From Rhodospirillaceae bacterium (GTDB taxonomy: Bacteria > Pseudomonadota > Alphaproteobacteria > UBA9219), in the NCBI GenBank assembly GCA_003504035.1, contig DOBW01000008.1, positions 1-5,381 of the forward strand: a stretch of 5,381 nucleotides of DNA, read 5' to 3'. A program made the translations under genes and the position numbers. This document shows positions 1 through 5,377 of this stretch, one piece after another. Within the stretch, counting starts at the first letter, position 1; each line of letters starts with the position of its first letter. The notes under the pieces are model-generated. The model saw only the letters and a list, made by a program, of their open reading frames with translations. It searched no databases and had not been told where the DNA came from.

Positions 1-1243
1 TTGCCCCTTCGACCTCGGCAAATTGCATATTAATGACTTCAAGCGTATCGCCACGTGTGGCATCGAAATTAATGGACGAACGAACAAGGGCTTTGATCTT
101 TTCCATCTCCCCTTCGGGGCGAGGCTGATAGGTTTGGGTGCCGTCTTCGGCTGTAAGCATTGTGCCATCGACAACAACGGCAACAGAAAGACGTTTAATT
201 TGTCCTGTTTCGCGAACTTGCGAACGCACGGTTTTGTTGATCTCATAATTGATGGTTTCTTCTGTGCGGTTTGTCGAGTTGGCGCTTCCACCAGCACTTC
301 CAAATTGGGGGTTGGGTAGATTGTTGGTGATTGATACGCCCCCGCCGCTACTGTCACTTGCTGTGGAGTCTTCGGTTGTGCTTTGCTGTGATCGGATGAC
401 TTGACTTTCAGGATCATAGATTTCCGAGCTTGTTGTAATCCTGTCGAAATCCAAATCTGCCGAGACTTGCGCCCGTGCTTTGCCGAAGCCTAATGTCTTA
501 GAAAGGAGTTCTTCAATTTTGCGCGCTTGCATTTGTTCATAGGCGCTCCGCATTTCGTCTTGGTTGCCGGTGCCTGTTCCTGTGGCTCCATCGGCGTTTG
601 GATGCGCTAGAAGATTGCCCTTATCATCAACAATCGATATTTCCGTTGGTTGTAATTGGGGGACGGCGGCGGCCATTAAATGCTGAATGGACGTAATTTG
701 TTGGCGACTTAAAACAGCGCCGCCACGTGTGCGGAGAAAAACGCTGGCGGTGGCCGCTTGAGAAGTGTGAGAAAAAAGCTCACGTTGTGGCAAAACAAGA
801 TGAACACGTGCCGATTGAATAACTCCCATGGTGCTGATTGTGCGGGCGAGTTCGCCTTCTAAGGCACGAAGATGGTTGATGTTTTGAACGAAGCTTGTGG
901 TGCCGAAACCCTCTTTTTGATCAAAAATCTCATAACCGATAGAACCGCCCTTAGGTAGCCCTTCAGCCGCCATCGCCATGCGTACGCGCCCCACCTGATC
1001 GCTTGGAATCCGGATCATGCCCCCTGTAGGAGAGACATCATAAGGAATGTTCATGGCATCCAGTTTTTGGACAATCGAGCCAGCATCTTGCTGATCAAGC
1101 TCAGTATAAAGAAGCGCCATAGGTGAGGATGAAATGCGTGTTGTTAGAAAACCAAAGAATCCCAAGAGACTGAAAACAACCAGAGCAATTGCCCCCAGTC
1201 GCATTGGTCCTAAATTGCGCAATGTTTGGATAAAAGAGTTCAC
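1..1243 (-). CDS. fliF: Flagellar M-ring protein FliF, 5' part (C-terminus beyond left edge)
   Basis: FliF forms the MS-ring of the flagellar basal body in the inner membrane; it houses the export apparatus and carries the FliG rotor. The 414 visible codons read without interruption. Residues about 16-35 are a hydrophobic membrane segment (LGAIALVVFSLLGFFGF). Residues about 45-215 match the YscJ/FliF ring-building region, including YTELDQQDAGSIVQKL, GLPKGGSIGYEIFD and ARVHLVLPQRELF. From about 245 the FliF C-terminal domain begins, with NYEINKTVR at 332-340, RLSVAVVVDG at 351-360 and RGDTLEVINMQF at 397-408. Between them, residues about 290-325 are a Ser/Gly/Thr/Asn-rich stretch within the beta-collar region, which is variable in the family. 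Full-length FliF is usually about 550 residues, so the second membrane helix and FliG-binding tail are missing only because of the window edge. The start is GTG at 1243: an in-frame TGA lies five codons upstream and no other start codon falls between. The Shine-Dalgarno is weak. Family assignment is very secure. Confidence 0.96.
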   Translation of the reverse strand, partial: MNSFIQTLRNLGPMRLGAIALVVFSLLGFFGFLTTRISSSPMALLYTELDQQDAGSIVQKLDAMNIPYDVSPTGGMIRIPSDQVGRVRMAMAAEGLPKGGSIGYEIFDQKEGFGTTSFVQNINHLRALEGELARTISTMGVIQSARVHLVLPQRELFSHTSQAATASVFLRTRGGAVLSRQQITSIQHLMAAAVPQLQPTEISIVDDKGNLLAHPNADGATGTGTGNQDEMRSAYEQMQARKIEELLSKTLGFGKARAQVSADLDFDRITTSSEIYDPESQVIRSQQSTTEDSTASDSSGGGVSITNNLPNPQFGSAGGSANSTNRTEETINYEINKTVRSQVRETGQIKRLSVAVVVDGTMLTAEDGTQTYQPRPEGEMEKIKALVRSSINFDATRGDTLEVINMQFAEVEGA

Positions 1244-1339
1244 GGACGAGAGGCCTCAAACAGTGGAAAAATTAAGAAAAAACCGCGCATAAGCTGACGA
1301 ATCACACATACATACCGATAAGGACAGTGCCTAAGGCCT

Positions 1340-1393
1340 TTTCTTAAGGTTAACAAGGGATAAACCTCGAATCATGAACAATATCTTAAGAAA
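1340..1393. repeat. Inverted repeat, 9-bp perfect arms
   Basis: TTTCTTAAG at 1340-1348 is exactly mirrored by CTTAAGAAA at 1385-1393, with 36 bases between. It lies about 100-150 bases upstream of the fliF start. Each arm contains the palindrome CTTAAG. The spacing suits two binding sites for a dimeric regulator or a DNA loop better than an RNA hairpin. Function is inferred only from symmetry, and the local AT-richness makes chance matches more likely. Confidence 0.4.
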
Positions 1394-1394
1394 G

Positions 1395-1411
1395 TAGGCA
1401 ATTATTGCCTA
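1395..1411. repeat. Short perfect inverted repeat (possible operator)
   Basis: TAGGCAA (1395-1401), a three-base centre TTA, and TTGCCTA (1405-1411) form a perfect 7-3-7 dyad. The size and tight spacing resemble an operator for a helix-turn-helix dimer. It sits in the middle of the divergent region, about 150 bases from the fliF start and 175 bases from the start at 1586, so it could act on either gene. No regulator is encoded in the window. Confidence 0.4.
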
Positions 1412-1414
1412 TTT

Positions 1415-1435
1415 GCACCAGTTCGTTTTTGGTGC
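1415..1435. repeat. Small hairpin, 6-bp stem
   Basis: GCACCA (1415-1420) pairs with TGGTGC (1430-1435) across a nine-base loop rich in T. It follows the 1395-1411 dyad after three bases. A short T run sits inside the loop rather than after the stem, so it is not a standard intrinsic terminator on the plus strand; on the minus strand the bases after the stem are AAAT, also not a U tract. Role unknown. Confidence 0.3.
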
Positions 1436-1519
1436 GGAATGAGGAATGGGATGAAGAGTTAAGGCTTAACAGGATTCACGTTGTTCAGTGATGAAAGTTT
1501 TTTTAACCTTGATGAGCTA

Positions 1520-1528
1520 TGGTATACT
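1520..1528 (+). promoter_or_regulatory. Candidate extended -10 promoter for the 1586 gene
   Basis: TGGTATACT fits the extended -10 pattern TGN-TATAAT with one mismatch. No good -35 hexamer is found 16-18 bases upstream, where the sequence is a T run, but extended -10 promoters tolerate a poor -35. Transcription would start near 1535, giving a leader of about 50 bases that includes the palindrome at 1550-1565 and the ribosome binding site. An alternative is TTGACC at 1532-1537 with a weak -10 (TTTAAA) at 1555-1560. Confidence 0.4.
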
Positions 1529-1549
1529 TCTTTGACCTTATTTTTTTAT

Positions 1550-1565
1550 ACTTTTTTAAAAAAGT
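1550..1565. repeat. 16-bp perfect palindrome in the leader of the unknown gene
   Basis: ACTTTTTTAAAAAAGT is a perfect palindrome. It lies just downstream of the candidate -10 element and nine bases before the Shine-Dalgarno. With no loop it would make a poor RNA hairpin, so a protein-binding site on DNA is more plausible than a terminator. It is made almost wholly of A/T, so chance occurrence in this AT-rich stretch cannot be excluded. Confidence 0.45.
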
Positions 1566-1573
1566 CCCTTTTT

Positions 1574-1578
1574 GAGGA
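1574..1578 (+). promoter_or_regulatory. Ribosome binding site that fixes the start at 1586
   Basis: GAGGA lies seven bases before the ATG at 1586. The longer reading from TTG at 1481 has no comparable site, and its N-terminal extension crosses the promoter and palindrome, so the ATG at 1586 is preferred. Confidence 0.75.
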
Positions 1579-1585
1579 AATAATT

Positions 1586-3091
1586 ATGGCTAGTTTAGAC
1601 AAAAAAATTCAAAGAAATCTGAAAAAAATAGAAAAGCGACAGAAAAAAATTAAAAAACATGACGAAGAGCTTGCTTTGCTTTCTTCCGAAGATTCGGATT
1701 GGGCTGTGCGCGACGAGGGAAGCGAGCTAACCTTAAGGCAATATGAAAGAGGTCTTAGAAAAAGAGAAGCGAAGCGGAGCGATGCTCAGATAAGATTTAA
1801 AAGAGCCCAAAAGAAATTGCTAAAAAGCCTTAAAAGAAAAGCTAAACTTGAATGGCGTGAGGCGCGTGTTTTTAACAAGATGATTAACCAGAAATTGGAT
1901 TATCTTGATGGGCTTTTTGAAAGCAAATTAAAATCAGATCAAGTACATGATTATCAAAATCCAGACAATATCACGCGTGCGGTTTTTTATCTTATGAATG
2001 CTGATGATGATGTGTTTAGAGATGTAAACGTTAATCCTAACATCTTGATGAAACGCTTGATGTCTTTGCAAGATCAAAATATTACAGATGTTAGTTTTGA
2101 GTTTGAGTTGGATGAGGATCATCAACCTGATCTGAAAAAACTTGTGGCTTCCGTTGAAAAACATGAAAAAGATTTGTCGGATGCTTACACAGCGCTTCTT
2201 TTGATTGATCCCGTTGCCGTGTCACATCAAGCGATGTCCGAGGTTTATACAGATCTGTCTGAAGTCTATAAGCAACGTTCTGCTTTGGTGCGAAATGTTG
2301 CTTATCGTTATGAACCTTTTATCGACAGATACAGAAAAGCCTTTATCATGGGGAATGTTTTTGCCGATAACCGAGAAATGGAACCCGATTTTTCTATGTC
2401 AGATGATCATTATGTCGCAGCTGCTAAAGCTTTTGATTATGCTCGAGAGGTTCGTTTCCAGAAAGAAGTTTCTTTAAAGGTACCACCCGAGGTAAAAAAA
2501 CCAAAAAAAGTAACGCAGAGAAAAGTGGGGAATATCAACGAAGCTTTGAGTTTTTACGAAAGCCTCCTCGAAGATCGAAGTGAGCCTCAACAGGGTAGAA
2601 AAACATCTGAGATTCAAAAGGATTTTAAGAGCCTTGAATTGCTTTATGATAACGGTGTCAGATTTGTTCCTTTTGAGAAAAATAAAAATAATTATGTGAA
2701 CATGGACAAGCTTGAATCTTTTATTAGAAAAGAAAGCAAAATTGTTCGTGAAATTACCAAGAAAAAGGCACAGAAAGAAGCGCAAGAAAAAGCATGTGAA
2801 TCTACACGAAAAAGAGAGCAGCGGGACAGATTGTTTGTAGGAGAAGGACAAATCGCTGTCTGTTTTGAAAAACCTTCAAGAAGAATAGCTTTTCTTGCAG
2901 ATGATGAGATGGATAAAATTGATGCAAAGAACCGCTTTTTACGGACTTCTCCGACGCGTTACAAAGAGAGCCTTTGGGCGGCGTGCAGAAAGATTGTTGC
3001 GCAAACAAAAAAGCAAAAAGCACCTTCAAGGAAGAACGGCTTGCCTGTTTTGCGCAGCCGTATGCCTAAAGAATTAAAGCCCACGCTATAA
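1586..3091 (+). CDS. Unknown lysine/glutamate-rich coiled-coil protein, 501 aa
   Basis: I do not recognise this protein and assign no function. From the ATG at 1586 it is 501 residues. Residues 1-105 are highly charged and heptad-like (LDKKIQRNLKKIEKRQKKIKK, then RGLRKREAKRSDAQIRFKRAQKKLLK), predicted by eye to be a long basic coiled coil. Residues about 120-295 look more globular and acidic in part (FEFELDEDHQPDL at 171-183), with aromatic positions such as YRYEPFIDRYRKAF at 240-253. A Pro/Lys linker (VPPEVKKPKK) lies near 299-308. Residues 380-415 are a second Lys/Glu/Arg coiled coil, and the tail (471-501) is basic. There is no signal peptide, membrane segment or recognisable catalytic or metal-binding motif; the only cysteines are at about 404, 426 and 467. 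By eye its GC content is near 35-40%, clearly below fliF and nagA, which suggests acquired DNA or a fast-evolving lineage-specific gene. It ends 61 bases before nagK, so co-transcription with nagK is possible. That it is translated is well supported by length, frame and ribosome binding site. Confidence 0.85.
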   Translation: MASLDKKIQRNLKKIEKRQKKIKKHDEELALLSSEDSDWAVRDEGSELTLRQYERGLRKREAKRSDAQIRFKRAQKKLLKSLKRKAKLEWREARVFNKMINQKLDYLDGLFESKLKSDQVHDYQNPDNITRAVFYLMNADDDVFRDVNVNPNILMKRLMSLQDQNITDVSFEFELDEDHQPDLKKLVASVEKHEKDLSDAYTALLLIDPVAVSHQAMSEVYTDLSEVYKQRSALVRNVAYRYEPFIDRYRKAFIMGNVFADNREMEPDFSMSDDHYVAAAKAFDYAREVRFQKEVSLKVPPEVKKPKKVTQRKVGNINEALSFYESLLEDRSEPQQGRKTSEIQKDFKSLELLYDNGVRFVPFEKNKNNYVNMDKLESFIRKESKIVREITKKKAQKEAQEKACESTRKREQRDRLFVGEGQIAVCFEKPSRRIAFLADDEMDKIDAKNRFLRTSPTRYKESLWAACRKIVAQTKKQKAPSRKNGLPVLRSRMPKELKPTL

Positions 3092-3092
3092 T
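3087..3092 (+). promoter_or_regulatory. Candidate -10 box for nagK overlapping the upstream stop codon
   Basis: TATAAT, a perfect -10 hexamer, overlaps the TAA stop (3089-3091) of the preceding gene. Transcription would begin near 3099, leaving a leader of about 54 bases before nagK. No good -35 is seen 16-18 bases upstream (around CCTAAA), so this is a weak call; nagK may instead be read through from the upstream gene. Confidence 0.3.
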
Positions 3093-3139
3093 TCTAGCCA
3101 CCAGCAGAACTTGGTGATAAGTCTAAAAGCTCTCTAGTA

Positions 3140-3146
3140 GGGAGGG
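3140..3146 (+). promoter_or_regulatory. Strong ribosome binding site for nagK
   Basis: GGGAGGG is a near-ideal Shine-Dalgarno, with GGAGG ending seven bases before the GTG at 3153. It decides for the GTG start. CTCTC at 3130-3134 can pair with GGGAG at 3140-3144 (one G-U pair, five-base loop), which could partly mask the site in the mRNA. Confidence 0.8.
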
Positions 3147-3152
3147 TTTTTC

Positions 3153-4052
3153 GTGTCGTCTTTTCTTGGCCTTGATATTGGTGGAACAAAGATTGCGGCT
3201 GGTGCTTTTACGCATGATGGCGAGAAGCTTGCGCAGCATGTTTTGCCTACGCCTTCTACATATGAAGATTTTTTAGCCGTGTGCGCGAAAGCTGTTGCCG
3301 AAGTTAGCGGTGAGGCGGATTCCACTGCGCCTGTAGGTGTAGGGTTGCCGTGTGCCATAGATCAAGAAAAAGGGTCTGTGATTTCAGTCAATCTTCCTTT
3401 TTTGGCTGACCATTTTTTTCGAGACGATCTTGAAAAACAGTTGGGGCGCAAAGTGCGTCTGGCCAATGATGCTCATTGCATGGCCTTGGCGGAAGCGCTT
3501 CATGGCGCAGGAAAAGGAAGTCCTTCTGTTTTTGGCATGACAATAGGAACGGGTGTTGGTGGCGGTTTTGTTTATCAAGGAAAAATTGTTGAAGGTCCCA
3601 ATGGTCTTGCCGCAGAAGTAGGACATATTCCGCTTCCTTATCATGAGAAAAAGGACGGACCTGTCGTGCGATGTGGTTGTGGTGCGGTGGGATGTATTGA
3701 AACTTTTGCTTCTATGCGGGGACTGGAACGTCTTTATAAGTTTGTGACGGGTAAAGAAGCCAATGGGCCAGAGATTGTTACGCAAGTCCGCAATCGAGAC
3801 GAAGGGGCCATAGAGGTTTTGGATCGTTATTATGATGTTGTGGCCAAGGCGATGAGTGTTGTGATTTATGCCTATGATCCTGAAGTGATCGTTGTGAGTG
3901 GCGGCGGGAATGATCTACCGCTTTTTTATGAAGAAATTTCTCAAAGATGGGGACAGTATTGTGTCGTAAAGGAACTCAAGACACGCCTTGTCAAGGCAAC
4001 ACATGGACCTATGGCTGGTCTGCTTGGTGCGGCACTCCTTTGGCGGGATTAG
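3153..4052 (+). CDS. nagK: ROK-family sugar kinase, probable N-acetyl-D-glucosamine kinase
   Basis: This cytoplasmic enzyme most likely phosphorylates GlcNAc with ATP to GlcNAc-6-phosphate, the substrate of the NagA encoded opposite. The 299 residues match the length of E. coli NagK (about 303). Seen in sequence: the N-terminal phosphate-binding motif LDIGGTK (7-13), the catalytic aspartate in LANDAHC (D106), the second phosphate loop IGTGVGGG (131-138), the sugar-binding ExGH (E155, H158), and the ROK zinc motif with H158 and CGCGAVGC (C174, C176, C181) followed by IETFASMRG. The adenosine-side VVSGGGN is at 247-253. The spacing from GHIPLP through CGCGxxGCIE to SxRG resembles NagK closely. 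There is no N-terminal helix-turn-helix, so it is a kinase and not a NagC/Mlc-type repressor. Start is GTG with a strong Shine-Dalgarno. An alternative specificity (glucose, fructose, mannose or N-acetylmannosamine) cannot be excluded from sequence alone, but the adjacent nagA supports GlcNAc. All key residues are present. Confidence 0.88.
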   Translation: MSSFLGLDIGGTKIAAGAFTHDGEKLAQHVLPTPSTYEDFLAVCAKAVAEVSGEADSTAPVGVGLPCAIDQEKGSVISVNLPFLADHFFRDDLEKQLGRKVRLANDAHCMALAEALHGAGKGSPSVFGMTIGTGVGGGFVYQGKIVEGPNGLAAEVGHIPLPYHEKKDGPVVRCGCGAVGCIETFASMRGLERLYKFVTGKEANGPEIVTQVRNRDEGAIEVLDRYYDVVAKAMSVVIYAYDPEVIVVSGGGNDLPLFYEEISQRWGQYCVVKELKTRLVKATHGPMAGLLGAALLWRD

Positions 4053-4096
4053 AGCGATCAGATATTAGATTTTCCTTTTCGTCGTCATACCGGACA

Positions 4097-4121
4097 GCCT
4101 CGAGAGCTTCGCTATCGAGGC
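4097..4121. repeat. Hairpin inserted in the loop of the left repeat copy
   Basis: GCCTCGA (4097-4103) pairs with TCGAGGC (4115-4121). After one G-A mismatch, AGC (4105-4107) pairs with GCT (4111-4113) across a TTC loop. This stem-loop sits inside the loop of the outer stem ATACCGGA/TCCGGTAT (4087-4094 and 4126-4133). It has no counterpart in the right copy and therefore looks like an insertion or a longer variant of the unit. Confidence 0.7.
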
Positions 4122-4185
4122 GTGATCCGGTATCCATCTCACTTCCTTTGCAGCAAAGTGCTTAGATCGAAATTTCAGGTGATGG

Positions 4186-4206
4186 ATGCCGGATCAAGTC
4201 CGGCAT
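4186..4206. repeat. Perfect hairpin of the right repeat copy (possible terminator)
   Basis: ATGCCGGA (4186-4193) pairs perfectly with TCCGGCAT (4199-4206) over the five-base loop TCAAG. It is GC-rich and lies just beyond the nagA stop codon, so it would be transcribed at the 3' end of the nagA mRNA. The absence of a following T run makes classic intrinsic termination doubtful; protection of mRNA 3' ends is an alternative role known for such hairpins. Confidence 0.6.
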
Positions 4207-4229
4207 GACGATGAAATGCGAATAGGTTC

Positions 4230-5369
4230 CTAAACAACCTCTTTCCCGTTTTTCCAAACCTTTTGCACGTTGAAGCTGTGATCCAGCGCAACAATGTCGG
4301 CTTTGAAATTGGGGAGAAGTTTACCCAATTGATCGTCCAATCCTAAAAATTGAGCCGGAAGATTTGATGCCATTTGCAAAGCACGCTGCGGATCAAGACC
4401 GATATCACGTATGGCTATGGGGACAATCTCACCAAGCGTGAGGATGGCACCTGCGATTGTACCATTCTCATCTACACAAATATCTTCTTGTGGCGTGATG
4501 GTTCTTTCTCCCAAATTGAAAGGCGCAGGCACATCCGTTCCGGCAGGAGCCATAGCGTCACTCACGAAAAAGAGGTTTTCTTTGACTTTGACGGCGAGGC
4601 GAATAAGTTCGGGCGCAACGTGGTGATTATCGGCAATGATACTCGCCCAGCTTTGTTCCTCATCAAGAGCTGTTCCTGCCGGACCTATAGCACGTGAGGC
4701 TATGGGGCCCATGCCGTTAAAGAGATGTGTAAAGCCACGTGCTTCCGCTTTGAGACTTTGCCTTATTTGCTCCGGCGTTGCGGCAGTGTGACCCAGAAAG
4801 ACAATCACGCCTTGTTCAGTAATTTGTCTTATTTGTTCTGGCGGAACGGTTTCCGGCGCGAGAGTGAGAAGGATTATTTCCTTTGTTTCAGGCCGATAAA
4901 GATCGAGATCATCTGTGTTAAGCTCACGAATATATTTTTCATCATGAACCCCTTTGTTGAGCTTTGAGATATGGGGGCCTTCAATATGAATTCCCAGAAT
5001 GCTGGAATCCTGTTTTTTTGCGCTTCGGATGGCCGTGATAGCTGAACGCGTTACCTCCGGTGCATCGGTAATGACGGTAGGCAGAAGGCTTGTCGTTCCT
5101 TTTTTGCGGTGGGCAGCAGCTATTTTTAAAGCGGTTTTTTCTGTCGGCTGAGCATTAAAAAGAACATTATCGCCTCCATTAACCTGACAATCAATATAGG
5201 CAGGGGCTATAATCGAGTGGGGAAGGGGGTGCAGCCTAAAATTTGGGGGGATTTTGCTGTTTGACACAATATCGAGAATTTTATCCTCTTTAACCAAAAG
5301 GGCTTGGCCTTCAACGAAGGTTTCCCCTGTAAAAAGAATCGAATCGGTGAGAGCGAAAGAGTCGGTCAT
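4230..5369 (-). CDS. nagA: N-acetylglucosamine-6-phosphate deacetylase
   Basis: NagA hydrolyses GlcNAc-6-phosphate to glucosamine-6-phosphate and acetate in the cytoplasm, in cell-wall recycling and GlcNAc use. From the ATG at 5369 it is 379 residues, close to the 382 of E. coli NagA. It belongs to the amidohydrolase superfamily (TIM barrel with flanking beta domain). Visible motifs: YIDCQVNGGD at 58-67, with the Gln/Asn pair of the E. coli type in place of the HxH seen in Bacillus-type enzymes; metal-ligand E130 in HIEGP; metal-ligand H194 in LGHTAA; metal-ligand H215 in THLFNGM; substrate-binding His near 250 in IADNHHV; and catalytic Asp 271 in SDAMAPAG. The C-terminal ADIVALD and VWKNGKEVV segments complete the small beta domain. 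All active-site residues are kept. ATG 5369 is preferred over GTG 5378 because AAGG at 5378-5381 is a well-placed Shine-Dalgarno for the ATG and overlaps that GTG. The gene converges on nagK, with the palindromic element between them. What lies upstream is outside the window. Confidence 0.94.
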   Translation of the reverse strand: MTDSFALTDSILFTGETFVEGQALLVKEDKILDIVSNSKIPPNFRLHPLPHSIIAPAYIDCQVNGGDNVLFNAQPTEKTALKIAAAHRKKGTTSLLPTVITDAPEVTRSAITAIRSAKKQDSSILGIHIEGPHISKLNKGVHDEKYIRELNTDDLDLYRPETKEIILLTLAPETVPPEQIRQITEQGVIVFLGHTAATPEQIRQSLKAEARGFTHLFNGMGPIASRAIGPAGTALDEEQSWASIIADNHHVAPELIRLAVKVKENLFFVSDAMAPAGTDVPAPFNLGERTITPQEDICVDENGTIAGAILTLGEIVPIAIRDIGLDPQRALQMASNLPAQFLGLDDQLGKLLPNFKADIVALDHSFNVQKVWKNGKEVV

Positions 5370-5377
5370 TTCTTGCA

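Larger units (their letters stand above)
1244..1585. other. Divergent intergenic region between fliF and the unknown gene
   Basis: These 342 bases hold no credible gene; the only open frames are a few codons long, or a TTG-initiated 35-codon extension of the downstream gene without a clear ribosome binding site. The region must hold the promoter of fliF (leftward) and probably that of the 1586 gene (rightward). It contains three inverted repeats between 1340 and 1435, two similar TTAAGG-TTAAC motifs (1344-1354 and 1459-1470), two short GGAATGR repeats (1436-1449), a candidate extended -10 element and a T-rich leader with a 16-bp palindrome; most of these have their own entries. I found no sigma-54 type GG-N10-GC element and no convincing -35/-10 pair reading toward fliF. 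Confidence 0.8.
4082..4211. repeat. Composite palindromic intergenic element between converging genes
   Basis: Two inverted copies of one unit flank a 42-base spacer. The right copy (4181-4211) reads, on the minus strand, TCGTCATGCCGGAC-T-TGATCCGGCATCCATC. The left copy (4082-4138) gives the same 14-base and 16-base halves on the plus strand, except that 27 bases (4096-4122) replace the single T, and that A4089 and T4131 replace the G and C. Each copy is itself a hairpin with an 8-bp stem, and the two copies can also pair with each other. I recall units with this core as dispersed repeats in many Alphaproteobacteria; which named family it belongs to needs a search. It lies 30 bases after the nagK stop and 19 bases from the nagA stop. 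It may act as a bidirectional structural barrier to read-through, but neither side ends in a U tract. Confidence 0.85.

Noticed and set aside
23..319. Open frame of 98 codons on the plus strand inside fliF
   Set aside because: It lies antisense to well-supported FliF coding sequence, and its product shows no recognisable domain.
1314..1321. ACCGATAA, resembling a flagellar sigma-28 -10 element (GCCGATAA)
   Set aside because: No matching TAAA-type -35 at the right distance, and it points away from fliF toward a gene 265 bases downstream.
1355..1368. Possible DnaA box in AGGGATAAACCT
   Set aside because: The complement reads TTTATCCCT, which departs too far from TTATCCACA, and no cluster of boxes is present.
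1481..1585. N-terminal extension of the unknown gene from TTG at 1481
   Set aside because: It starts with a rare TTG without a good ribosome binding site and crosses the promoter and palindrome; ATG 1586 has GAGGA at proper distance.
2474..3029. Antisense open frames on the minus strand inside the unknown gene
   Set aside because: The products are rich in Phe, Leu, Cys and Ser as expected from the complement of Lys/Glu-rich codons; they have no ribosome binding site and overlap one another.
3099..3116. Stem CACCA/TGGTG after the unknown gene as a terminator
   Set aside because: Only five base pairs with an eight-base loop and no T run after it.
3384..3785. Minus-strand open frame of 133 codons inside nagK
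   Set aside because: It is antisense to conserved kinase motifs and its composition looks random.
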